A stretch of DNA of 64,000 bases from Candidatus Aenigmatarchaeota archaeon (GCA_016185435.1 JACPNN010000023.1:62001-126000); one strand, 5' to 3'. Positions 19,840 to 29,444 are shown, numbered from the stretch's first letter. A program made the numbers and translations. The notes: generated by a model from the sequence alone, not told the origin.

Positions 19840-20340
19840 TTGATGACTGTTACGCTTACAGAAGTTCCAATATCCAGTTCTACCTCTGCAGGTTTCGTCA
19901 AACAATATTATGATGAGACTTCTGAATTATATGCTGAAACAATGCATACTGCAATTAATCGAGACTTTGGGATGATTGGTGAGTTTCTTGCTACAAATGG
20001 GGGAATTTTGATTCATAGTGGAGAATTGGAAGGCGGAGCAGTGATACAAGAACCTAAGGGAATTTACTTGGGAGGAGCTCAAAAGTATTTATACAGAGAT
20101 TATTTTACGGGTAAAAAACCAAAAACTGGACAGCCTATAGCATCAGGATATATTTTAGGTGACAATACCATAAACTTTGCTAATGAAATTTACCTCCTGT
20201 TAGAGGGAGATCACAGTGGCCATAGCCTGAAAGTTTTTTCTTCTTTTAATAGGAAACTGTCTGCTTTGGGAATGGTGGCGCATGGCAACAGTCCACAAGC
20301 TTTAGCTACAGAACTTTATCACCTTCTTAACCATGATTGA
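19840..20340 (+). CDS. Hypothetical protein
   Basis: 166-aa AT-rich ORF bounded by direct repeats. Confidence 0.6.
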   Translation: MMTVTLTEVPISSSTSAGFVKQYYDETSELYAETMHTAINRDFGMIGEFLATNGGILIHSGELEGGAVIQEPKGIYLGGAQKYLYRDYFTGKKPKTGQPIASGYILGDNTINFANEIYLLLEGDHSGHSLKVFSSFNRKLSALGMVAHGNSPQALATELYHLLNHD

Positions 20341-20407
20341 AGACCCTCCTGAATGCGCATGTAATAGCGACAATAGCCTATTGTTACAATTTCAAATGCC
20401 CGATGCC

Positions 20408-20436
20408 TTCAAAAAGGATATGCATCGCCACTGAAA
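20408..20436 (+). repeat. Right copy of approx 28-bp direct repeat flanking 19840..20340
   Basis: ttcaaaaagGATATGcATCGCCACTgaaa. Confidence 0.6.
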
Positions 20437-20504
20437 TAAAACGGAGGAGAGCCTTTCCTCTGGAAACCTGCTGATATCTTTATAAGTAACCAAAGCAATA
20501 TGAC

Positions 20505-20619
20505 TTAATCCGTCTGGACAACGGAGAATTAGCGGACTCGTAGCGCGGGTTTAATCTGGACAATTAAACCCCTTGAGAATCATGATGGACTTTTTCTGTA
20601 GATAGACCTTGGAGTCTAT
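20505..20619 (+). promoter_or_regulatory. Structured ftsZ leader: three hairpins with GGA in each loop
   Basis: TCCGT-CTGGACA-ACGGA (20509-20525), GGGTTTAAT-CTGGACA-ATTAAACCC (20547-20571), ATAGAC-CTTGGA-GTCTAT (20602-20619); TATA-like tttataa at about 20479-20485. Confidence 0.6.
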
Positions 20620-20719
20620 ACTTAAAAAGATTTCGCTCCTGCAAAGAACATTTCACAGAATAAAAATCGCAGTCTTTGCATGGGTGCGGAAGATGCTTAA
20701 AAAAAGGAGGGAAAAAAAA

Positions 20720-21817
20720 ATGCAACCTTTGCAAGGAATGGGGCGCAGCTTATTCGAGGACGTGGAGCCGGGACAGGCGACAACAAGCATAGAAGAGGAG
20801 TTCGGGCTGAAGGAGAGGGAAGCAAGGATAATGGTCGTCGGCGCCGGAGGCGCTGGCAACAATACAGTGACAAGGCTGTCATCGATGGGCATCACGGGAG
20901 CAAAAACAATAGCCATCAATACAGATGTCAAGCACCTTACCATAAGCAAGGCCGACAAAAGGATGCTTATCGGCAAGGACATCACAAAAGGCCTTGGAGC
21001 AGGAGGCTTCCCCCAGGTCGGAAAGAAAGCCGCTGAAGAGTCTGAAAGGGAACTGAAGAAGGCCATGGAAGGATGCGACATGCTGTACCTTGTGCTCGGC
21101 CTGGGAGGCGGGACAGGGACAGGCGCCGCTCCAGTGATAGCCCGGATAGCCAAGGAGATGGGAGCGATAGTGATAGCGAGCACGACAATGCCCTTCAAGA
21201 TAGAGGGCGGCAGGATGAGGAAGGCAGAAGACGGCCTTTATAACCTTAGGCAGTACTGCGACACTGTGATAGTGATAGAGAACGACAGGCTGCTTAAGAT
21301 AGCAGGCGATCTGCCGCTGCAGCAGGCCTTCGGCGTGGCTGACAACCTTGTGGCCACAATGATAAAGGGAGTGACAGAAACCATATCCACGCCAAGCCTC
21401 GTCAACCTGGATTATGCGGATGTGAGAGCGATAATGCACTCAGGCGGCGTGGCCAGCGTAGGCTTCGGGGAGAGCCACAGCGACAACCGCGCTGAAGAGT
21501 CAGTCCTCAAGGCCCTGAACAACCCGCTGCTTGACATAGAGTATGAAGGCGGAAAAGGGGCTCTGGTCCACATAACGGGCGGAGACGACCTGAGGCTGGA
21601 CGAAGTCAACACTGTCGGAGAGTATGTCAGCAAAAGGCTGGATACAGAGGCGCAGGTCATATGGGGCGCAAGGATAGATCCCAACTACAAGGGCAAGATA
21701 AAGGTGATAACAATCGTGACAGGGATAAAGAGCCCTTATGTCTTCGGCCCTGTCGAGCATGAAGCTGCAGCCACACAGGAAGTGGCCAGGGAGATGGGGA
21801 TACCTGTTTTGAGGTAG
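20720..21817 (+). CDS. ftsZ: Cell division protein FtsZ
   Basis: GAGGAGNNTVTRL, GLGGGTGTGAAPVIA tubulin signature; ATG preceded by AGGAGG. Confidence 0.96.
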   Translation: MQPLQGMGRSLFEDVEPGQATTSIEEEFGLKEREARIMVVGAGGAGNNTVTRLSSMGITGAKTIAINTDVKHLTISKADKRMLIGKDITKGLGAGGFPQVGKKAAEESERELKKAMEGCDMLYLVLGLGGGTGTGAAPVIARIAKEMGAIVIASTTMPFKIEGGRMRKAEDGLYNLRQYCDTVIVIENDRLLKIAGDLPLQQAFGVADNLVATMIKGVTETISTPSLVNLDYADVRAIMHSGGVASVGFGESHSDNRAEESVLKALNNPLLDIEYEGGKGALVHITGGDDLRLDEVNTVGEYVSKRLDTEAQVIWGARIDPNYKGKIKVITIVTGIKSPYVFGPVEHEAAATQEVAREMGIPVLR

Positions 21818-21875
21818 GCTGTTGCTGTTTTGGCCTACTCTTTTTTGGTTTTTGTTTTGCACATATCAGGCAAAT

Positions 21876-22616
21876 CTATAGCCATACAGGGCTAATCAGT
21901 TTGGCAATCCCAAGAAGTATGAACCCCACTACAACATCTATGCCCTGCAGGGCGACTGAGCCGAATGAGGCGATCATAAGGAAGACAGGCCCCATGACAA
22001 CAAGCAGCATTGCGCATATCACAAGCACGAGGAAGCCCTCGAGGCTCCTCTTGGCAGAGTAGAAGAAGGCAAACAGGCTTCCTGTTATCAGGCCTGCGAC
22101 ATGGGCTATATTTGCAACATTTGCGAGTTCTGGCGCCCTGTAAATGCCTGTTATGGCCATGGTCTCCACAATCACGAACAGTATGGCGGTTATTCCCATA
22201 GGCAGGGGGAACATGAAAATATGGTTTATCTTTATGGGGTTCAGGAACATGGTGGCGCCAAGAAGGCCGAATACAGCCCCGCTTGCCCCTACTGCATTTT
22301 CCGTGTTTGTGAGCATGAAGACGAAGCTGCCGAGGAAGGCGGAGATGAAGTATATGGAGAGCCACCACTGCTTCTCAATGTCTTCCTCGAGGTTCTTGCC
22401 GAAGAAATAGAGGCCAAGCATATTGAAGAACAGGTGGCTGGGGGACACATGGAGGAATATGCTTGTAAGCCACCTCCACAGCTCGAAAGGCATGGCAGGC
22501 CTGAATGAGAAGTCATCAAACACCTTTGTCCGCATCTCATCGGGCATGCTGAATACCAGAAGAAAGACGGCAATATTCAGCAGGATGAAGAGCCATGTCA
22601 AAGGATGTTGGCGCAT
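21876..22616 (-). CDS. Rhomboid family intramembrane serine protease
   Basis: HLFFNMLGLYFFG, GASGAVFGLLGA, HVAGLITG. Confidence 0.93.
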   Translation of the reverse strand: MRQHPLTWLFILLNIAVFLLVFSMPDEMRTKVFDDFSFRPAMPFELWRWLTSIFLHVSPSHLFFNMLGLYFFGKNLEEDIEKQWWLSIYFISAFLGSFVFMLTNTENAVGASGAVFGLLGATMFLNPIKINHIFMFPLPMGITAILFVIVETMAITGIYRAPELANVANIAHVAGLITGSLFAFFYSAKRSLEGFLVLVICAMLLVVMGPVFLMIASFGSVALQGIDVVVGFILLGIAKLISPVWL

Positions 22617-22706
22617 AAACCTTTTTACTCTGCTCTAAATAAAAAAGGTTTATTCTGAAACACTATTGGTCCCTCTCTTTTTTATGCGCCGGATGTGATA
22701 TTAATT

Positions 22707-23360
22707 ATGGCCAAACTTTCTGACATGCAGGCCTATTCCCTGATGAAGAAATACAGGATACCTGTGCTGGGCCAGATTCTGGCAAGGAATGAAAAACAGG
22801 CCCTGATGGCAGCTAAGAGAATAGGATGGCCTGTGGCTCTAAAGATTTCTTCCCCTGAAATAATCCACAAGACGGATTTCGGGGGGGTAGAGCTCAATGT
22901 TTTGAATGAAAAGCAGCTTTCTGAAACCTTTAGCAGGATAATTATACGGGCAAGGAAAAAATATCCGAAGGCCAAGATAGACGGCATACTGGTTCAGGAG
23001 ATGTTCAAAGGCAAAGCCGCAAGGGAAGTGATAATAGGCAGCAAGACCGATTCCCAGTTCGGCCCGATAATAATGTTCGGCCTTGGAGGCGTGTTTGTGG
23101 AGGTGATGAAGGATGTCAGCTTCAGGCTCATCCCCATAGAGAGGAAGGACGCCAGGGGAATGATAAGGGAGATAAGAGGATATCCCATGCTTGAGGAGTT
23201 CAGGGGGATGAGAAGAGTCAATTTCGAGGCCCTGGAGGACTGCCTGCTGAGGGCGTCCAGTATGGTCTGGAAGAACAAAAGAATAAAGGAGCTTGACATA
23301 AACCCGCTCTTTGCTGATTCTAAAGGGGCTATAGCTGCTGATTTCAGGGTAATTGTTTGA
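22707..23360 (+). CDS. ATP-grasp acetate--CoA ligase (ADP-forming) beta-type subunit
   Basis: GWPVALKISSPEIIHKTDFGGVELN, MFGLGGVFVEVMKDVSFRLIP. Confidence 0.9.
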   Translation: MAKLSDMQAYSLMKKYRIPVLGQILARNEKQALMAAKRIGWPVALKISSPEIIHKTDFGGVELNVLNEKQLSETFSRIIIRARKKYPKAKIDGILVQEMFKGKAAREVIIGSKTDSQFGPIIMFGLGGVFVEVMKDVSFRLIPIERKDARGMIREIRGYPMLEEFRGMRRVNFEALEDCLLRASSMVWKNKRIKELDINPLFADSKGAIAADFRVIV

Positions 23361-23462
23361 GAGTAATTTGAGCATCTTCATCCATGCCTTTATAAAAGCA
23401 CCTTGCATATTATTGAATTGTTTAAAATTGCAATGAGAAAAATGATAACGGAGTGACGGCAG

Positions 23463-23747
23463 ATGGTTCAGCCAAGACTCAAGTCAAAATCATTCAGGAA
23501 GGTGAAGAAAAGGGTCCCGGGAGGAAGGCTTGCCCTCCACTATGTGAAAAAAGAGCCTTCTTTGCCTGTCTGCTCCACCTGCAGGAAGCCTTTGCACGGC
23601 GTGGCCAAGGGAAGGGGATATAAGATATCAAAGCTGGCGAAGAGCCAGAAAAGGCCCTCCAGGCCGTATGGCGGAAATTTGTGTTCAGGCTGCATGAGAG
23701 GCCTCATGAAGGAGAAAGCTTTGGCCCTGCTGGCCAGGCAAGCTTAA
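23463..23747 (+). CDS. rpl34e: 50S ribosomal protein L34e
   Basis: MVQPRLKSKSFRKVKKRVPGGR...CSTCRKPLHG. Confidence 0.92.
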   Translation: MVQPRLKSKSFRKVKKRVPGGRLALHYVKKEPSLPVCSTCRKPLHGVAKGRGYKISKLAKSQKRPSRPYGGNLCSGCMRGLMKEKALALLARQA

Positions 23748-23772
23748 ATATTTCAGGAGGCAAGAAGACTCT

Positions 23773-24192
23773 ATGTTCGAGACAGGCAGGATATGCGTCA
23801 AGACTGCTGGCAGAGAGGCAGGCAAGCCCTGTGTGATTATCAAGAAGATCGACAGCCAGTTCGTCATGGTGACAGGCCCCAAGGCAGCGACTTCTGTCAG
23901 GAGGAGGAAATGCAATACAGACCACCTTCAGCCTCTCATGCTCAAGGTCGATATAAAGGATGATGCAGCCGACGACGAAGTTCTTGCTGCCTTTGAGAAG
24001 GAAGGGTTATACGAGAAGCTGAAGATAGAAAAGCCATCGGCAGAGAAGATAAAAGCGGCACAGGAGGCAGAAACAGCAAAGATCTCAAGGCCTCCGGAGA
24101 AAAAGGAAGAAAAGAAAGAGGAGAAGAAGAAAAAGCCGAAGCCTAAGAAGGAGAAAAAGGAAAAGGCCATGGAAACAAAAGCTGAGAAATAG
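23773..24192 (+). CDS. rpl14e: 50S ribosomal protein L14e with Lys/Glu-rich C-terminal tail
   Basis: GRICVKTAGREAGKPCVIIKKIDSQFVMVTGP KOW-like; tail PEKKEEKKEEKKKKPKPKK. Confidence 0.9.
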   Translation: MFETGRICVKTAGREAGKPCVIIKKIDSQFVMVTGPKAATSVRRRKCNTDHLQPLMLKVDIKDDAADDEVLAAFEKEGLYEKLKIEKPSAEKIKAAQEAETAKISRPPEKKEEKKEEKKKKPKPKKEKKEKAMETKAEK

Positions 24193-24285
24193 GCCTGCGA
24201 TTTTCTAATTCTTTTCGAGCGAGGCGATCCAATCAGACGTAAAGCAAATATAAAGGCCTTCCACCGAATTCCTCCAGCGCCTGCA

Positions 24286-24534
24286 CTACATCCTCCTGCT
24301 CACCCTCAGGGCCTCTATATTCTCGCACCCGTCTATGGCAAGCAGCTGGCTCTCGAACCTGTCCTGGCTGCCGCCTTCGTCCGGGATGATGGCCGTTATT
24401 ATCAGCTCCCTGAGGCCGAATGCCACAGGCTGCTCCTCTATCCTCTCTATCTTCAGCCTCCCGAGGGCCTTCTTTATGTCCTCAAGCTTTTCTGGCCTGG
24501 GGAGTATCTTATAGACGACAATGACCTCTCCCAT
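24286..24534 (-). CDS. Translation elongation factor aEF-1 beta
   Basis: ILPRPEKLEDIKKAL...EPVAFGL-type core EEQPVAFGLRELIITAIIPDEGG. Confidence 0.92.
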   Translation of the reverse strand: MGEVIVVYKILPRPEKLEDIKKALGRLKIERIEEQPVAFGLRELIITAIIPDEGGSQDRFESQLLAIDGCENIEALRVSRRM

Positions 24535-24561
24535 CTGTTAACACCTTCGATATGAATAAAA

Positions 24562-24741
24562 TTATGGGCCTGTGAAGCCGCATTCAGCGCATTCATACTG
24601 GTTCTCCACCTTCTTGCACTTCTCGCACCTGAGTATGTCCGTTTTGCCGCACTGGGGGCATTTGAAGGCCACCCAGTTGGCCTCAGATTCAACATATCTC
24701 CCGCAGCTCACGCATGAGAGGGCTGGTTTGGCTGTTGGCAT
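24562..24741 (-). CDS. Small zinc-finger protein (absent from ORF track)
   Basis: Manual translation MPTAKPALSCVSCGRYVESEANWVAFKCPQCGKTDILRCEKCKKVENQYECAECGFTGP*; four CxxC pairs; next to aEF-1beta. Confidence 0.9.
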   Translation of the reverse strand: MPTAKPALSCVSCGRYVESEANWVAFKCPQCGKTDILRCEKCKKVENQYECAECGFTGP

Positions 24742-24779
24742 ACGTACATATAGAAGGCGGCAGTTTTATAAATGTTTTG

Positions 24780-25385
24780 TCAGAAATAGTATTCCCCGAC
24801 CATCACTCCCTTCTTCCACCTCTTCATGGTCCTGGCCCTGAACAGCCTGAAGTAGCCCATGAACAGGATGCCTGTCAGAATGCCTCCGACATGGCCGAAA
24901 TATGCAGTGCTGCTGCCTGCCGCAAAGACCCCGAAAAACAGCTGGGCAGCGGCGAAAAAAATGACTGCGAGTATGGCAGGCATGGGTATGCCCATCGCGA
25001 ATATGATATTTTTGGGGAACAGGATGCCATATGCGGCCATTATGCCGAAGACGGCCCCGCTGGCCCCCAGCAGGGGCACAGGCGAAATGCCCTCAATTGC
25101 AAGGTGCAGGAATGCCGAGCCAAGGCCGGAAAGGATGTAGAGAAGAAGGAAATTACTCCTGCCCATAGCGCTCTCGACAGACAGGCCGAAAATCAGCAGG
25201 GCGAACATGTTGAGGAATATGTGGGGCAGGCTTGCATGGAGGAACATGTACGTCAGGAACTGCCAGTAGCTGCCTTCAAGGGCTTTTGTTGGCGTGAGGG
25301 AAAAGGCGGCTGTAAAGCCCGGGATCAGAAGCTGGAGAAGAAAGACGGCGGCAGTTGTTGCGGCAATCAGCAGCGTAAGATTCAT
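24780..25385 (-). CDS. Rhomboid family intramembrane serine protease (second copy)
   Basis: HIFLNMFALLIFG, GASGAVFGIMAA, HVGGILTG. Confidence 0.92.
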   Translation of the reverse strand: MNLTLLIAATTAAVFLLQLLIPGFTAAFSLTPTKALEGSYWQFLTYMFLHASLPHIFLNMFALLIFGLSVESAMGRSNFLLLYILSGLGSAFLHLAIEGISPVPLLGASGAVFGIMAAYGILFPKNIIFAMGIPMPAILAVIFFAAAQLFFGVFAAGSSTAYFGHVGGILTGILFMGYFRLFRARTMKRWKKGVMVGEYYF

Positions 25386-25574
25386 GCAGAATAATTGGAA
25401 GCAGGAATTAAATTCTTAAGTCAGACTGAATTTGAAACCTTGCCTGACTCCGGAACAATGGCCTTCTCAAAACGTGTATGTGTATCTGCTATGATAAGAA
25501 TTCACACAGGCCTCCATATACAAGCCCTTCACACCCAAAAATCCCCTTTTAAATCCTGTTTTCAATCTCTAATC

Positions 25575-26699
25575 ATGGCAGTCCAGCAGGCAGACAGGAT
25601 TATCATGCACTTGGACATGGACTACTTCTTCGCAGCAGTAGAGGAAAGGAGGAAGCCTGAGCTCAAAGGCAGGCCTGTTGTTGTCGGCGCTGATCCAAAG
25701 GAAGGCAGGGGAAGAGGAGTCGTATCGACATGCAATTACGAGGCCAGGAAGTTCGGGATAAGGTCAGGCATGCCTATCTCGAGGGCATGGCAGCTGTGTC
25801 CTGAGGCTGCTTATTTGCCGGTCGATTTCACCATGTACAGGGATGCGTCAGAGGAGATAATGAACATAGCGAGGAAGCATGCGAGGAAGGTTGAGCAGGT
25901 CAGCATAGACGAGGCCTATATGGATGCCACAGACATGGGGGATTATGACAAAGCATTGAGGCTTGCGGAAAGGATCAGGCAGGAAATAAAAAATTCCCAG
26001 AATCTCACATGCAGCATAGGAATTGGGCCAAACAAGCTTGTTGCAAAGATTGCGACAGATTTGAAGAAGCCTGATGCCATCACAACAATAAAGCCTGACG
26101 AGGTAAGGCAGAAGGTGTGGCCCTTGAGCGTTGGCAAGCTCCTCGGGGTAGGCAAGAAGACTGCAGGCAGGCTCAGGGAGATGGGGATAAGGACAATAGG
26201 CGACCTTGCAGCAAGCGATGTGAGCATGCTCATGGCCGAGCTGGGGACAATGGGATATGAATTCCACCAGATGGCGAATGGCATGGATGAGAGGCCTGTC
26301 GAGGAGTACTGGGAACCGAAATCCATATCAAGGGAGGTGACATTCGAAAAGGACGTAAATGATTCTAACATGCTGACTGAAATGCTGGAGCAGCTTTCAA
26401 AGGAGGTTCATAAAGAAGCTATAGACAGCAGCTATTCCTTCCGTACAATCACGCTGAAGATAAGGTTCTCTGACTTTGAAACACATACAAAAAGCAGGAC
26501 GGTAAACATCACAAACAGCTATGAGCTTATGGCTGAGACAGCAAAGGAGCTTTCAAAGCCTTTCCTCACAGGAAGGAAGGCCATAAGGCTCGTGGGAGTG
26601 AAGGCGAGCAACCTCGTGTACAATTACGGCCAGAAGTCAGTGGGAGAATTCATGGCGCAGACTCACAAAGAATCCTCTCATATACCTGATAATTTTTAG
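25575..26699 (+). CDS. dinB: DNA polymerase IV (Y-family)
   Basis: IIMHLDMDYFFAAVEERRKPELKGRPVVVG; SIDEAYMD; start at MAVQQADR. Confidence 0.95.
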   Translation: MAVQQADRIIMHLDMDYFFAAVEERRKPELKGRPVVVGADPKEGRGRGVVSTCNYEARKFGIRSGMPISRAWQLCPEAAYLPVDFTMYRDASEEIMNIARKHARKVEQVSIDEAYMDATDMGDYDKALRLAERIRQEIKNSQNLTCSIGIGPNKLVAKIATDLKKPDAITTIKPDEVRQKVWPLSVGKLLGVGKKTAGRLREMGIRTIGDLAASDVSMLMAELGTMGYEFHQMANGMDERPVEEYWEPKSISREVTFEKDVNDSNMLTEMLEQLSKEVHKEAIDSSYSFRTITLKIRFSDFETHTKSRTVNITNSYELMAETAKELSKPFLTGRKAIRLVGVKASNLVYNYGQKSVGEFMAQTHKESSHIPDNF

Positions 26700-26862
26700 T
26701 CAGACTTCTTATTTTCCCGGTCAGATCATCCAGAAGCTGATCACAGGCCTCAACCTGCTTTGCCATCTGAAAGGTATCATACTGATCCCTCAGCTGCTGG
26801 ATAAAATACCTCTCATTGTGAAGACGTGCCAATTCGCTGCCAGAACTATAAACCTCTGCCAT
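26650..26862 (-). CDS. Hypothetical protein overlapping the dinB 3' end
   Basis: 70-aa ORF of plausible coiled-coil composition, 50 bp convergent overlap. Confidence 0.5.
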   Translation of the reverse strand: MAEVYSSGSELARLHNERYFIQQLRDQYDTFQMAKQVEACDQLLDDLTGKIRSLTKNYQVYERILCESAP

Positions 26863-26930
26863 CTCCCTCCATTAGACAATCGGGAAAAAGCTTAAAAAGC
26901 TTATTAAGCCTTATACATAAGATATTTTCA

Positions 26931-26958
26931 GCCGATGACAGAGCCTTGGATTCGGTGA
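26931..26958 (+). promoter_or_regulatory. Possible kink-turn-like element in the L7Ae leader
   Basis: gCCGA-UGA-CAG-agcc-UUG-GAU-UCGG: two short stems around tandem GA/AG; lacks a clean 3-nt bulge. Confidence 0.25.
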
Positions 26959-26976
26959 AAAGGTTGAGGTAAAAAT

Positions 26977-27348
26977 ATGGCAAAAGCAGCATTTGTGAAA
27001 TTTGAGGTGCCGAAGGAGCTTGCCGGCAGGATCTATGAGGCCTTGCAGGCCACTAAAGGGACAGGCAAGACCCGGAAAGGGGTCAATGAGACCACAAAGG
27101 CAGTTGAAAGAGGGATATCAAAGATCGTCATAATGGCAGAGGATGTCGATCCTGCAGAGATAATCATGCATCTCCCTTCCCTCTGCGAGGAGAAGCAGGT
27201 GCCTTATGTCTATGTGCCCAGCAAGCAGGACCTCGGCAAGAGCGTGGGCATAGAGGTGCAGACTTCTGCAATAGCTGTTGTTGAGGAAGGGGAAGCCAAG
27301 AGGCTTTTCGACGACATAAGAGAGAAGATAAAGGGGCTCAAGAAATAA
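26977..27348 (+). CDS. rpl7ae: 50S ribosomal protein L7Ae
   Basis: GVNETTKAVERGISKIVIMAEDVDPAEIIMHLPSLCEEKQVPYVYV. Confidence 0.96.
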   Translation: MAKAAFVKFEVPKELAGRIYEALQATKGTGKTRKGVNETTKAVERGISKIVIMAEDVDPAEIIMHLPSLCEEKQVPYVYVPSKQDLGKSVGIEVQTSAIAVVEEGEAKRLFDDIREKIKGLKK

Positions 27349-27384
27349 CATGCTTCCGTTTAGCTAAATCCGGATCCTTTTTTT

Positions 27385-28503
27385 CTATCCAAAATACTCT
27401 TTCATTTTCTCGAAAAACCCTTTCCTTGTCTCGGCCTTCCTTTCAGAGAGGAATTCCTTCAGCAGCCCTTCCTGTTTTTTTGAAAGCCTTTCAGGTATCT
27501 GTATCTCCACCCTGACCAGCTGATCCCCCCGCCTGCCTGAATTCAGATAAGGCATCCCCTGTCCTTTCAGCCTGAATACTGTATGGCTCTGTGTCCCTTT
27601 CGGTATTTTCAGCCTTGCCTTGCCGGTAATTGTGGGGATCTCTATCTCCCCGCCCAACATTGCAGTCCCCAGATCTATGGTGGTCTTGCAGAACAGGTCA
27701 GCTTCATGCCTGTCAAAAATGCCATGCTCCTTTACGCCTACAACAACGTACAGGTCTCCAGGCTGGCCGCCATTCTCACCCGGCTCGCCTTCCCCCGCAA
27801 TCCTGAGATACTGGCCTTCCTCAACGCCTTTCGGTATTTTGATCTCTATCTTCCTTATCTTCCTTACTCTGCCTTCCCCCCTGCATGAATCGCATCTCTT
27901 TTCAGCAAACTTTCCCCTGCCCCCGCACTTGCTGCATGTTGTTATGCTGGCAATGTGGCCGATAGGAGTCCTGTGCACCTTCCTCACCTCTCCAGTGCCA
28001 TTGCATGCATTGCAGTCCTTCAGGAAGCCGGGTTTGGCTCCCGTCCCTTTGCATGCAGGGCATTCTGCCATATGAGGCACTTCTATTTTTGTGGCTATCC
28101 CGGAAAATGCCTCCTCCAAGGAGATTTCCAGATCATATCTGAGGTCAGCGCCTTCCCTGACCCTGCTCCTCCTGCCTCCGCCACCAAAACCTGAAAACAC
28201 ATCAAAGATATCCCCGAATCCGAAGTCCCTGAACAGGTCCTCGAAACGGAAGTCCCTGAAGCCCGCAAAGTCCTCGGGCCTGAAGGCTGAGTGGCCGAAC
28301 TGGTCGTATTGGGCCTTTTTCTGGGGATCTGACAGAACCTGGAAGGCCTCATTTATCTCCTTGAATCTCTCCTCAGCCTCCTTGTTACCGGGATTGACAT
28401 CGGGATGCCACTTCCTTGCGAGCTGCCTGAATGCTCTTTTTATCTCTTCAGGGGAAGCGCTTTTGCCGACGCCCAGCAATTCATAGTAGTCTCTTTTTTT
28501 CAT
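27385..28503 (-). CDS. dnaJ: Chaperone DnaJ
   Basis: J-domain with HPD (KWHPDVN), G/F region, CxxCxGxG zinc repeats. Confidence 0.97.
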   Translation of the reverse strand: MKKRDYYELLGVGKSASPEEIKRAFRQLARKWHPDVNPGNKEAEERFKEINEAFQVLSDPQKKAQYDQFGHSAFRPEDFAGFRDFRFEDLFRDFGFGDIFDVFSGFGGGGRRSRVREGADLRYDLEISLEEAFSGIATKIEVPHMAECPACKGTGAKPGFLKDCNACNGTGEVRKVHRTPIGHIASITTCSKCGGRGKFAEKRCDSCRGEGRVRKIRKIEIKIPKGVEEGQYLRIAGEGEPGENGGQPGDLYVVVGVKEHGIFDRHEADLFCKTTIDLGTAMLGGEIEIPTITGKARLKIPKGTQSHTVFRLKGQGMPYLNSGRRGDQLVRVEIQIPERLSKKQEGLLKEFLSERKAETRKGFFEKMKEYFG

Positions 28504-28575
28504 ACTCGCCTTTCATCATTTTCTTTTCCCACTTTTTACCATCGTATAAAAAGGCATCCCATTCATATTAATCAC

Positions 28576-29349
28576 TTACAGCAGATCAGCAAGCCTCTTT
28601 ATATCTCTATTGGCCACATGTGTGTATATCTGTGTTGTCTTCAGATCCTTGTGGCCAAGCAGATGCTGTATATGCCTTATGTCTGCCCCTGCTTCCAGCA
28701 GATGCGTAGCAAAGCTGTGGCGGAGAGTGTGGGGTGTCACATGTTTCTTTATCCCTGCTTTACTTGCCGCATTTTCGACAATCATCTCTATCGTCCGCTT
28801 ATTGTATTTTCTTCCCAGATTGGACACAAAGACCAGCCCCTCTTCCCCCTTCCCATAAAATTCCAGTATCTGCCTGGTCTTGGGATGAAGGAAGAGGACC
28901 CTTTCCCTCGGAAAATCAATGTCCTGCCACCTGATGCTTCTGGCCTCGTCCAGCCTCAGGCCGGCATAGTACATGATGGCCAGAAGGGACTTGTGCCTGA
29001 CATTGTCTGTCTTGCTTATCATGTCTTTTACCTCTTCCCTGCTGAGCACGCTTGGCAGCTTCTGGTTCCTCTTGGCCAGTGGAAGCTTGGCATCCCATTT
29101 TTCATTGAGGACATTTTTATAGAAGAAGCGGAGGGCGAAATAAGATGATCTCACTGTGGAGCTGCTTTTCCCGCTCTGCTCCAGCAGGAAATCCCTGGCG
29201 TTTTTCCCGGACCTGAAGAAGCTGTTCACAACCGAGATGTACAGCCGGCCTGTCTGGAAGGAGTAGTTCCTCAGCTTTATTTCCTCAATAAGCTGGCCCA
29301 CAAGCCTGTATCGTTCCTCAGGCGTGGCTTTGGAAGGGTCAAAGGGCAT
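28576..29349 (-). CDS. Tyrosine recombinase (XerA/integrase family)
   Basis: AGLRLDEAR, HTLRHSFATHLLEAGADIRHIQHLLGH, TQIYTHV; hairpin carrying the usual GKGxKDR absent. Confidence 0.93.
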   Translation of the reverse strand: MPFDPSKATPEERYRLVGQLIEEIKLRNYSFQTGRLYISVVNSFFRSGKNARDFLLEQSGKSSSTVRSSYFALRFFYKNVLNEKWDAKLPLAKRNQKLPSVLSREEVKDMISKTDNVRHKSLLAIMYYAGLRLDEARSIRWQDIDFPRERVLFLHPKTRQILEFYGKGEEGLVFVSNLGRKYNKRTIEMIVENAASKAGIKKHVTPHTLRHSFATHLLEAGADIRHIQHLLGHKDLKTTQIYTHVANRDIKRLADLL

Positions 29350-29435
29350 AAAATGTAGTGGAAAGGCCGCCTAATAAAACTTCGCTTTTTGCCCTTTTCT
29401 GGGCATTTATAGAGTTCTTATTTCGGTTAATAGGT

Positions 29436-29444
29436 GTTAAGTCC
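29436..29444 (+). repeat. attI-like or first cassette junction core GTTAAGTCC
   Basis: GTTAAGT matches GTTRRRY; 87 bp upstream of recombinase start codon. Confidence 0.55.

Noticed and set aside
20547-20571. tRNA-like anticodon arm (7-nt loop CTGGACA)
   Set aside because: No acceptor, D or T arm (no GGTTCRA) could be aligned; the stem is 9 bp and the same loop recurs in the neighbouring hairpin.
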